A DNA stretch of 64,000 nt from Marinobacter xestospongiae. Its GTDB lineage: Bacteria; Pseudomonadota; Gammaproteobacteria; Pseudomonadales; Oleiphilaceae. Shown piece after piece: positions 30,770-38,726 of the stretch. Positions within the stretch are counted from its first letter, which is position 1, and every line of letters begins with the position of its first letter. Location of the stretch: positions 1 through 64,000 of the forward strand of contig NZ_JAKZAK010000013.1 of NCBI RefSeq assembly GCF_023156385.1. The letters run 5' to 3'. The position numbers and the translations under genes are program-made. Below the pieces are notes generated by a model. That model searched no databases. It was not told where the DNA came from and worked only from the letters and a program-made list of their open reading frames with translations.

Positions 30770-33688
30770 GTGGCAAGGCAGGTGAGTGGCAACCGCACAA
30801 TCAAACGGATCGGACTGTGGCTGGCGGTGGTGCTGTTGCTGTACATGCTGGCCGGGTTTGTGGCTCTGCCCTGGTGGCTGGAGCGTCAGGTGCCCGGCCG
30901 GTTCCGGGACCAGCTGGGGTGGCAGGCGGAGGTCGAGGACATCCGTTTTAACCCCCTCTCCCTGGCGCTGGAAGCGTCTGCGCTGAGCGCGACGGACAGC
31001 CGCGGCGAGTCCGTGCTGACGGTGCCGGAGCTGCGGGTGGATCTGTCGTTTCTGCACCTGTTTACCGGTGTGCTGGCCTTTGACGGCATCCGGGTGACGC
31101 AGCCACAGCTGCACCTGGAGCTGTTGCCGGGCGGGCAGATCAGTCTGCTGCAGGACTGGCAGGACCAGCACCCGGCCACCGATGATCCTGAACCGGAGTC
31201 CGACACAGAATCTGGGCCGATACCACTGCTGCTGCGGTCGCTGGTGCTGGCGGAGGGGCAGATCGCGCTCTGGGATCGTCGCACGGACACGCCGCGGCAC
31301 TTTGATATCGCACCCCTCAACCTGAATCTTTCAGACCTGGCCACCTTCCCGCGTGATGACGGGGACAGCTGGTACCATCTCCAGGCCCGAATCGGCGACC
31401 AGCACCTGAGCTGGGAAGGCAGCCTCAGCTTGGCGCCGCTCTACTCCGAAGGGCGCCTCACCCTGGACGATCTGGATTACGACACCCTGGCTCACTTCGC
31501 CGGCGCGGCGTTGCCCTACACCCTGACCGACGGAGAGGTCAGCGTCAGCACGGACTACCAGCTGGCTTACGACAACCGGCTGTCCCTGGTCACCACCGGG
31601 GGAGCGGTGACCGTGGCGGAGCTGGCCATCCGTGAGCCGGCGGGTGAGGACACCGGTCTGGCCCTGGAGCGCCTGACCCTCACCGACATTCGCTTCAGCC
31701 TGCTGGAGCGCTGGCTGGAACTGGGACCGATGACCCTGCAGAACCTGTCGCTGGAGCTGGCTCGCGACGCGGACGGCCAGTTGAACTGGTTCAAACCGCT
31801 GGTGGCGACAGATCCCGCCGCGAATGACACCCCTGAGGATGACAGCGACAGCGCCCCGGCCTGGCAGTGGTCGCTGGCGGGCATCAACCTGACCGGAGCC
31901 AACCTGCGCTGGCAGGATCAGCAACCGCCCCGGCCGGTGAGCCTGGAGGCAACCGACCTGGCGCTGACTCTGGGTCCGCTGAGTGAGCAACTGTCCGAAC
32001 CGGTGGACTATCTCCTGGAAACCGGTGTTGCCAGTGGTGGCCAGCTGTCCGCCCAGGGCCAGGTGACGCTGACGCCGCTGACCCTGGAGGCGGCCGTGTC
32101 CGCCCGTGACCTGGCGCTGGCACCACTGTCACCCTACATCGAACAGGCCAGCCAGCTGGCGATTCGTGACGGCCGCCTGGCCCTGGACGGTGAACTTGAC
32201 CTGGACGACCAGAAACAGCCCATGACCGGCACCTTCAGTGGCAGCGCCGAGATTGGCGGGCTGGTGACGGCGGTGGTGGACCGGGAAGAGGAGCTGCTGG
32301 CATGGCAGCTGTTGCGGCTGGCGCCGATTGAATACAACCTCGCCCCGGCGCGTCTGGAGATCGGCCAGGTAACGCTAACCGGGCCCCAGGCCCAGCTGCT
32401 GCGGGAGGCCTCCGGAAACCTCAATATCGCTGCGCTGCTGGCTTCGCCTGCGGATGCCACGGACGCCCCGGCCGACCCCGACACCCCGACCGAGCCTGTC
32501 AGTAAGAAAGAGGCACCGGGATTGATCTTCCGCATAGGCGAACTGGCACTGAGCGGTGGTCAGGTGGCCTACACCGATCGCAGCGTCAGCCCCGCCTTCA
32601 ATACCCGCCTGCGGGCGCTGGATGGCCAGGTGATTGGGCTCAGCAACATTCCGCCACAACAGGGGCGTGTGCAGCTCTCGGGCCGGGTCGGTGAGTCCGG
32701 CCAGTTGCGGCTGGACGGCACCCTGTCGCCTCTGGGAGCCGAGGGCGACAGCACCCTGACCCTGGAACTCAGCGACGTCTCCATGCCAACCTTTTCGCCC
32801 TACGCTGGCCGCTACCTGGGCTATGGCATTGACCGGGGCAAACTGGGGCTGGGACTGGATTACCAGCTGTCCGGCACGGAACTGAGTGCGGAGAACCGGG
32901 TGTTGCTGGACCGCCTGGAACTGGGCCAGGCGGTGGCCAGCGACGAGGCGGTGCAGGCACCGGTCAGCCTGGGGCTGGCGCTGCTGCGGGATCGCCGTGG
33001 CGTGATCGAGCTGGATATCCCGGTCAGCGGGAATCTGGACGACCCGGACTTCCGGCTGGACCGGGTGCTGTGGCGCACCTTCGTCAACCTGGTGGTGAAA
33101 GCCGCGGCATCGCCCTTCAGCGCGCTGGGTGCGGTGGCCGAAATGGCGGGGCTGAGCGGCGAAGAGCTGGGCGCGGTGGATTTTGTGCCCGGTGACGTCG
33201 CCCTGGCCGACGGCGAGGCCGACAAGTTGGCGGTGTTGGCCCAGGCGTTGGTCGAGCGCCCGGAGCTGATTCTCGAAGTGCGTGGTGCGGTGGTGCCGTC
33301 CCGGGATGGCCTGGCGCTGCACCGGCAGGCGTTGTGGCAGCAATTGGGTGTGGCGGAGGCCGGTGCTTCAACCCGCATCGGTGCGCTGGAAGGCGCGGTC
33401 CGTGACCGGTTCGGCGCGGCCACCCTGGATGCAATGCGCGAGCAGGCGGCTGCAGCCGGCGGCGAACCCTGGGCGGACCGGCTGGTGCGACGCCTGACGG
33501 CTGATCGCTCCCTGCCGCCGGAAACCTTGGGCCGACTGGCGGCGGCGCGAGGGGAATGGCTGCACCGTCAGTTGTCGGAACAGTACCACATCCCGGCCAG
33601 CCAACTGTTTCTGGCGGAGCCGTCACTGGATGCCCCGGCGTCCGACGACGGCCGGGTGACCGTGCCCTTCAGCCTGCAGGCACGCTGA
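30770..33688 (+). CDS. DUF748 (AsmA-like) envelope protein
   Basis: About 972 residues from the GTG at 30770, chosen for the strong GGGAG seven bases upstream; the frame is open from 30635 but that part is not conserved-looking. One N-terminal membrane helix (LWLAVVLLLYMLAGFVAL) precedes the DUF748 pattern WWLERQVPGRFR, VEDIRFNPLSLALEASALS and VPELRVDLSFLHLFTG, then long stretches of AsmA-type beta repeats facing the periplasm (SLEATDLALTLGPLSEQ; LDIPVSGNLDDPDFRLDRVLWRTFVNLVVKAAASPFSALGA). The last 190 residues are helical and OmpA-like in tone (DKLAVLAQALVERPELILEVRG). AsmA-like proteins are linked to lipid transport between membranes; the exact role here is unknown. Confidence 0.9.
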   Translation: MARQVSGNRTIKRIGLWLAVVLLLYMLAGFVALPWWLERQVPGRFRDQLGWQAEVEDIRFNPLSLALEASALSATDSRGESVLTVPELRVDLSFLHLFTGVLAFDGIRVTQPQLHLELLPGGQISLLQDWQDQHPATDDPEPESDTESGPIPLLLRSLVLAEGQIALWDRRTDTPRHFDIAPLNLNLSDLATFPRDDGDSWYHLQARIGDQHLSWEGSLSLAPLYSEGRLTLDDLDYDTLAHFAGAALPYTLTDGEVSVSTDYQLAYDNRLSLVTTGGAVTVAELAIREPAGEDTGLALERLTLTDIRFSLLERWLELGPMTLQNLSLELARDADGQLNWFKPLVATDPAANDTPEDDSDSAPAWQWSLAGINLTGANLRWQDQQPPRPVSLEATDLALTLGPLSEQLSEPVDYLLETGVASGGQLSAQGQVTLTPLTLEAAVSARDLALAPLSPYIEQASQLAIRDGRLALDGELDLDDQKQPMTGTFSGSAEIGGLVTAVVDREEELLAWQLLRLAPIEYNLAPARLEIGQVTLTGPQAQLLREASGNLNIAALLASPADATDAPADPDTPTEPVSKKEAPGLIFRIGELALSGGQVAYTDRSVSPAFNTRLRALDGQVIGLSNIPPQQGRVQLSGRVGESGQLRLDGTLSPLGAEGDSTLTLELSDVSMPTFSPYAGRYLGYGIDRGKLGLGLDYQLSGTELSAENRVLLDRLELGQAVASDEAVQAPVSLGLALLRDRRGVIELDIPVSGNLDDPDFRLDRVLWRTFVNLVVKAAASPFSALGAVAEMAGLSGEELGAVDFVPGDVALADGEADKLAVLAQALVERPELILEVRGAVVPSRDGLALHRQALWQQLGVAEAGASTRIGALEGAVRDRFGAATLDAMREQAAAAGGEPWADRLVRRLTADRSLPPETLGRLAAARGEWLHRQLSEQYHIPASQLFLAEPSLDAPASDDGRVTVPFSLQAR

Positions 33689-33700
33689 CGGCGTGCCTGC
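33676..33700 (+). terminator. Hairpin spanning the DUF748 stop codon
   Basis: GCAGGCACGC and GCGTGCCTGC pair perfectly around TGACG, and the DUF748 stop codon TGA is in the loop. No T-run follows, so it may be a rho-type end or a stability element protecting the message end. Confidence 0.45.
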
Positions 33701-33783
33701 CGCCAGTGGCTGTCATTGCCATCGAGGCCATGATTCCAAGCCATGAATCCAATCCAAGAATCGACTTAATGAAAAGGAACGTT

Positions 33784-34380
33784 GTGAACAAGCGTCCCCT
33801 GAGCCATTTCTTTGCCTACGTTGCCCGGCTGCGCTGGATTCGCCGCTGGGGCCTGATGCGCAACGCCATAGAGGAAAACGTCGCCACCCATTCCTGGGAG
33901 GTGGCGACCCTGGCCCACGCCCTGGCGCTGATTCGTAATCGCCACTTCGACGGTGACGTCAATGCTGATCGCATCGCGACCGCGGCGCTCTACCACGACG
34001 CCACCGAGGTGATTACCGGGGATCTGCCAACGCCGGTGAAGTACCACTCGAAAGTGATGCGGGAGGCGTTTGGCGACGTTGAACACAAGGCGGAATCGGA
34101 GTTGCTGGCGCTGTTGCCGGCGTCCCTGCAGGGGGCGTTTGCGCCTTACATCCGGGAATCAACCTGGCCGGAGCAGGAGCGGGTGCTGATCAAGGCGGCG
34201 GACCGGTTGTCCGCCTGGCTCAAGTGCCAGGCGGAGATCCAGGCCGGTAACCGGGAGTTTGAGCCGGCGGCGGACCAGATCCTGGCCCGCCTGCAGGAGG
34301 AAGCGTTGCCGGAGGTGCTGTACTTCCTCGAAGTGTTTGCCCCCAGCTACCAGCGTCCCCTGGATCATTTGCTGGAATAG
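33784..34380 (+). CDS. yfbR: 5'-deoxynucleotidase YfbR-like HD protein
   Basis: 198 residues from the GTG at 33784, with AAGGA six bases upstream and an N-terminus that matches E. coli YfbR. The HD-domain metal residues are visible: His36 in NVATHSWEVA, His71-Asp72 in LYHDATEVITGDLPTPVKYH, and the later Asp in IKAADRLSAWLKCQ. It dephosphorylates deoxynucleoside 5'-monophosphates in the cytoplasm. An ATG at 33769 is a weaker alternative start. It is probably transcribed alone or after DUF748. Confidence 0.93.
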   Translation: MNKRPLSHFFAYVARLRWIRRWGLMRNAIEENVATHSWEVATLAHALALIRNRHFDGDVNADRIATAALYHDATEVITGDLPTPVKYHSKVMREAFGDVEHKAESELLALLPASLQGAFAPYIRESTWPEQERVLIKAADRLSAWLKCQAEIQAGNREFEPAADQILARLQEEALPEVLYFLEVFAPSYQRPLDHLLE

Positions 34381-34666
34381 CCGCGGGTTCAGCTGTTGGC
34401 GCCGGAGCCGCCGACCATCCCGCTGCGCAGACCGTCACGCTGGCGGCTGCTGCGCACCGCGTCTGCCTCTTCTTCTGCACCGGAATGCGCTGCCTTTCCC
34501 ACCGGCTCAGCGAGCCCCCTCACACGCGAAGTACCAGAACTGACCGCAGCGCCCAGCTTCGGTGCTGCCTTCTGCCATGTTGAGGTTGCGGACTCTGCGC
34601 GATGATGGGGCATACCCTGTGGCGCCGCCCCGGCGAGCCCGGAATTCATAACAAGAGGTCACCCCG

Positions 34667-35482
34667 ATGAAAGATCTGCACAACAAAGTCGCTGTCGTTA
34701 CCGGTGCCGGTTCCGGCATTGGCCGTGCCCTGGCCAAGGCCCTGGCGGCCAGGGGCTGCCGTCTGGCCCTGTCCGATGTTAACGAGGCTGGTCTGTCCGA
34801 AACCGCCGAGCAGTGCGGTGCCAACGAAGTCCGTTGCTACACCCTGGACGTATCCAGTCGTGACGCAATCTACGCCCATGCCGACCAGGTGGCGAAGGAC
34901 TTTGGCCAGGTCAATCTGGTGATCAACAACGCCGGCGTGGCGCTGTCGGCCTCGGTGCGGGAGATGACCGACGAGGACTTCAAGTGGGTGATGGATATCG
35001 ACTTCTGGGGTGTGGCCCACGGCACCCGTGCCTTCCTGCCGCACCTGATTGCCTCCGGTGATGGTCACGTGGTGAACATTTCCAGCGTGTTTGGCCTGAT
35101 TGGCGTGCCCAAGCAGAGCGCCTACAACGCCGCCAAATTTGCCGTGCGCGGTTTCACCGAGTCGCTGCGTCAGGAAATGAAGCTGGAAGAACAGCCGGTG
35201 GCTGTCAGCTGTGTTCACCCCGGCGGTATTCGTACCAACATCGCCAACGCCGCCCGCATGGGCAAATCGGAGAACGCCGAAGCCCAGCGCAAGGGTTTCG
35301 ACAAACTGGCCATGACCACGCCGGCAAAAGCGGCGGAGACCATTGTCAAAGGCATTCTGCGGGACGAGTCCCGCATCCTGGTGGGCCCGGATGCCTGGGG
35401 CATCGATGCCCTCAACCGGGTGCTGGGGGCGGCCTACCAGCCCCTGGTCCAGCGGTTCTCCCGCAAGAGCCTCTACAACTGA
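34667..35482 (+). CDS. SDR family oxidoreductase
   Basis: 271 residues. Classical short-chain dehydrogenase features: cofactor motif VVTGAGSGIGRALA, NNAG in VINNAGVALS, the catalytic Ser in NISSVFGLIG and Tyr-Lys in QSAYNAAKFAVRGFTESLRQE, then CVHPGGIRTNIA. The substrate is unknown; relatives near lipid genes often act on acyl or steroid-like substrates. The 286 bases before it (34381-34666) hold only its own AAGAGG site and a doubtful minus-strand frame at 34389-34649. Confidence 0.92.
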   Translation: MKDLHNKVAVVTGAGSGIGRALAKALAARGCRLALSDVNEAGLSETAEQCGANEVRCYTLDVSSRDAIYAHADQVAKDFGQVNLVINNAGVALSASVREMTDEDFKWVMDIDFWGVAHGTRAFLPHLIASGDGHVVNISSVFGLIGVPKQSAYNAAKFAVRGFTESLRQEMKLEEQPVAVSCVHPGGIRTNIANAARMGKSENAEAQRKGFDKLAMTTPAKAAETIVKGILRDESRILVGPDAWGIDALNRVLGAAYQPLVQRFSRKSLYN

Positions 35483-35590
35483 GGCGGTCTGGTGATGTGG
35501 TTCCCGGTTGCTGTTAACCAGGACCCTGCCTGCGGGTTTACTCGCTGGGGCAGCGTCGTATACTGGCGGTATCTGAGGGACCAATTCTCC

Positions 35591-36631
35591 ATGACTTCTT
35601 CGACTTCCTGTGACGCCCCGGCGCCGGCCAGCGAAGGCCTGCGCCCCCATTATCGCCGCGATCTGCTTCGCCTGCTTTACGCCGTCACTGCCGGCGCCCT
35701 GGTGGCCTTCGCGGCGCTGCAGTTTCACAACGGCAAGCCGGCGCTGGCCGGTCTGGAACTGCTGGCCAGTGTGCTGCTGCTGACCGGCTACCTCCGTCTG
35801 GCCCGATGTCGGCATCTGCGGGTCTGGACCTACGGCTACCTGATTCCACTGTTCGCCTTCTTCAACTACGTCATCATCATGCCCCAGGCCTCGGTGGCCT
35901 CCTTCGTGTGGGTGCTGATGATGCCGGTGCTGGCGTACCTGCTGCTGGGGCGACAACGGGGGCTGGTGCTCAGCGTGCCGTTCATGGCCGCCGGCTGTGT
36001 CAGCTATACCTACTATCTCGGCAGCCAGCATTCCGCCGGCGTTGGTGTGGACCTGCTCAACATGCTGCTGTGCGCCGGCCTGATGCTGGTGTTCATCCAC
36101 CTGTTTGAGCAGCGCCGGGAGGCGGCGGAAGGGCAACTGCTGGCGCTGACCCAGGTGGACCCGCTCACCGGTCTGGTCAACCACCAGCGCTTCCGTGACA
36201 GCCTGGCGCGGACCCTGTCGGAGTGTCAGCGCAGCAACAGCCCCTGCGCTCTGGTGCTGCTGGACATCGACGGTTTTCAGACCCTGCAGGCACACCAGGG
36301 GCTGGCGTTCAGCAATCGCCTGGTGGCGGCGGTGACCGAGGTGCTGACCCACCGGTTGCGCTCCACCGACGTGATCGGACGCCTGGGTGACGGGTCGTTT
36401 GGCCTGGTATTACGCGACCTTCAGCGTGCCGATGCGGAACAGTTGACGGCCAGTTTGCAGGCGCAGGTGGCCGCGCTGCGGCTGGAGGCGGACGACGGTG
36501 CATTCTCGCCGGCACTGGCGGTGGGGCTAGCCCATAGCGATCGTGATGGTCATCAGGCAGACGGTCTGGTGCGTAGCGCCAGTCGCCGGTTGCAGACTGG
36601 TGGTGTCATTGACGCCAACGGGCACGGATAG
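35591..36631 (+). CDS. Membrane protein with degenerate GGDEF domain
   Basis: 346 residues from the ATG at 35591. Six hydrophobic helices occupy residues 30-175. The C-terminal part starts like a diguanylate cyclase (TQVDPLTGLVNHQRFRDSL), but the GGDEF motif reads GDGSF (IGRLGDGSFGLVL), and the metal/substrate region reads LLDIDGFQTLQAHQGLAFSN instead of DIDxFKxINDxxGH. It is therefore unlikely to make cyclic di-GMP and may instead bind GTP or c-di-GMP, or act by contact with another cyclase. It is followed 12 bases later by the amidotransferase gene. Confidence 0.85.
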   Translation: MTSSTSCDAPAPASEGLRPHYRRDLLRLLYAVTAGALVAFAALQFHNGKPALAGLELLASVLLLTGYLRLARCRHLRVWTYGYLIPLFAFFNYVIIMPQASVASFVWVLMMPVLAYLLLGRQRGLVLSVPFMAAGCVSYTYYLGSQHSAGVGVDLLNMLLCAGLMLVFIHLFEQRREAAEGQLLALTQVDPLTGLVNHQRFRDSLARTLSECQRSNSPCALVLLDIDGFQTLQAHQGLAFSNRLVAAVTEVLTHRLRSTDVIGRLGDGSFGLVLRDLQRADAEQLTASLQAQVAALRLEADDGAFSPALAVGLAHSDRDGHQADGLVRSASRRLQTGGVIDANGHG

Positions 36632-36643
36632 GGAGCGGTACCG

Positions 36644-37429
36644 ATGTGTGAATTGCTGGCGATGAGCGCCAATACTCCCACCGATCTGTGTTTCAGCTTT
36701 ACCGGCCTGACCCGCCGCGGTGGTGACACCGGCCCCCATCGCGATGGCTGGGGTGTGGCCTTCTATGAGGGCAAGGGCGTGCGGGCGTTCCACGAATCCG
36801 GCGCCAGTGCCAGTTCGCGGATTGCCGAGGTGGTGCAGACCCACCCGATCAAGAGCGAAGTGGCGGTGTGCCATATCCGCCAGGCCAATGTTGGCTCGGT
36901 GTGTCTGGCCAACACCCACCCGTTCATCCGCGAGCTATGGGGCCGCTACTGGACATTTGCCCACAACGGTCAGCTCAAGACCTTCCAGCCGCAAACCGGA
37001 TTCTACGAGCCGGTGGGCAGTACCGACAGCGAGGCGCTGTTCTGCGACCTGCTCAATCACCTGCGGGCCTCGGGCAGTCGTGAGGCTGACCTGGATAGCC
37101 TGGTCGCCCAACTGGTGGAACGGGCCGCCGATTACGCCCGGCAGGGGGTGTGTAACCTGCTGCTGACCAACGGCGACTGGCTGTTCACCTTCTGCACCAC
37201 CAAGATGGCCAGCATCACCCGGCGAGCACCTTTTGGCCCGGCAAGGCTGAAAGATGCCGATGTGACGGTGGATTTCGAGGCCGAAACCACCCCCAACGAT
37301 GTGGTCAGTGTGATCGTCACCGAACCGCTGACCACCGATGAACGATGGGATCTGTACCAGCCCGGTGAGTGGCGGCTGTGGCGTCTGGGCGAAGTGATTC
37401 GGCGGGGACGACAGTCGATTACCGATTAA
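36644..37429 (+). CDS. Class II glutamine amidotransferase (YafJ type)
   Basis: 261 residues, similar to E. coli YafJ (255). The N-terminal Cys2 (MCELLAMSAN) is the Ntn nucleophile after Met removal. HRDGWGVAFYEGKGVRAF, CHIRQANVGSVCLANTHPF and FAHNGQLK (oxyanion Asn-Gly) are conserved, along with STDSEALFCDLL. It should hydrolyse glutamine or a gamma-glutamyl compound; the acceptor in this family is not known. GGGAG precedes the ATG. It may be co-transcribed with the degenerate GGDEF gene. Confidence 0.92.
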   Translation: MCELLAMSANTPTDLCFSFTGLTRRGGDTGPHRDGWGVAFYEGKGVRAFHESGASASSRIAEVVQTHPIKSEVAVCHIRQANVGSVCLANTHPFIRELWGRYWTFAHNGQLKTFQPQTGFYEPVGSTDSEALFCDLLNHLRASGSREADLDSLVAQLVERAADYARQGVCNLLLTNGDWLFTFCTTKMASITRRAPFGPARLKDADVTVDFEAETTPNDVVSVIVTEPLTTDERWDLYQPGEWRLWRLGEVIRRGRQSITD

Positions 37430-37563
37430 CCGGAGACGATGGTGGAACTGTGATCCAGTTCCGCAATCCGGCGCCGGGGTCAGCCATTGGGTGGATGCCG
37501 GTGGTGACACCGGAGCGTAGTGTTTTCGTTGCGTCTTCAGCGACAGCTTGAAAGGTAGAGTCC

Positions 37564-38652
37564 ATGACGGTAACCCACATTGCAGCCACAGCCGAGCCCG
37601 CAGCCGACGTGCTGATGCCGTCGCAACCCGTGCCAGCGTCGCCGGTGCGTCTGCCGTCGGCGCAACTGGAAAGCTGGTTGTGTCAGCACGGCCGCCAATC
37701 CAGCAGCTACTTCTCCCTGCAACAGGGCTGCCGCCACTACAGTCTGGACAGCCTGGGCTTCGTGCCCTACATCCCGGTGCCGACGCTGGCCGGTCCGGTC
37801 AACGTGGTGTTTACCGATCCGGTGGCGGCGCCCAACCAATTGCCCCGGTTGCTGCGCCAGTTCGAGCGCAGCGTGCCTGGCCGGCCGCTGTACGTGGGGG
37901 TGGGGCCGCAGATGGCCGATACCCTGGCGGGGCTGGGGCATCGCACCAACATCATCGGCACCGAGTTTGCCGTCGATCTGGAGCGCTTCAGCCTGCGTGG
38001 GCGGGCGATGAAACAGCTGCGCCATGCCAGCAACCTGCACCGGCGCCATGCCGTGTCGGTGATGGAGCTGCCGGCGGCCGGCGTGGACCAGACCGCGGTG
38101 GCGGCCATCTCCGACGCCTGGCGTCAGGGCAAGGCGGTCAAACACCGGGAACTGAGCCTGCTGACCCGGCCGCCGGTGTTTGCTGATGAGTGGGGCGTGC
38201 GGAAGTTCTACGCCTACCTGGACGGTCAGTTGGCCGGCTACGTTTTCTTCGATCCCTATTTCGACAACGGCGAGCTGGTGGGGTACTGCGCCAATATCCT
38301 GCGGGCCCGGCCGGAGGCCCACCATTCCGGTCTGCTGGACTACATCATCCTGCAGGCGATGACCCGCTTCCGGGAGGAGGGCGTGCCGGAACTGTCTCTC
38401 GGCATCGCGCCGCTGCATGGCGTGCGCGCCTGCTCCGGCGAACAGCCGATGGTGCGTCGTCTCGCCCAGCTGTTCTACCGCCATGGCAACCGGCTGTATG
38501 CCTTTGCGCCGCTGGCCTACCACAAATCCCGCTATCGTGGCCGCGAAACCCCCTGGTACCTGTGTGCCCGCGATCTGGGTGCGGCCCGCATTGCCGCGGT
38601 GCTGCTGCGCGGTACCGGCCTGCTCGGCGGCAATTGGTCGCCAAACCGTTAG
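37564..38652 (+). CDS. DUF2156 (LPG-synthase C-terminal-like) protein
   Basis: 362 residues. The DUF2156 domain, the GNAT-like catalytic part of MprF-type lysyl-phosphatidylglycerol synthases, is recognisable in FGFVPYIPVPTLAGPVNVVFTDPV (with LGF), GTEFAVDLERFSLRGRAMKQLRHASN, DAWRQGKAVKHRELSLLTR and GVPELSLGIAPLHG. The MprF membrane flippase part is absent. It may transfer an aminoacyl group from tRNA to a lipid or other acceptor; the acceptor is unknown. AAAGGTAGAG precedes the ATG. Confidence 0.8.
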   Translation: MTVTHIAATAEPAADVLMPSQPVPASPVRLPSAQLESWLCQHGRQSSSYFSLQQGCRHYSLDSLGFVPYIPVPTLAGPVNVVFTDPVAAPNQLPRLLRQFERSVPGRPLYVGVGPQMADTLAGLGHRTNIIGTEFAVDLERFSLRGRAMKQLRHASNLHRRHAVSVMELPAAGVDQTAVAAISDAWRQGKAVKHRELSLLTRPPVFADEWGVRKFYAYLDGQLAGYVFFDPYFDNGELVGYCANILRARPEAHHSGLLDYIILQAMTRFREEGVPELSLGIAPLHGVRACSGEQPMVRRLAQLFYRHGNRLYAFAPLAYHKSRYRGRETPWYLCARDLGAARIAAVLLRGTGLLGGNWSPNR

Positions 38653-38726
38653 CTCTGTCTCACCCTGGCGGCCTCACCGTGGAGCCACCCGCTGTCCGTC
38701 GATAAGCTGGAAAGGAATCGTGACGG

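Noticed and set aside
34389..34649. 86-codon minus-strand frame between yfbR and the SDR gene
   Set aside because: It is low in hydrophobic residues, has no convincing ribosome site and no recognised family. It fills an otherwise empty spacer, so it cannot be excluded, but the evidence is too thin to call.
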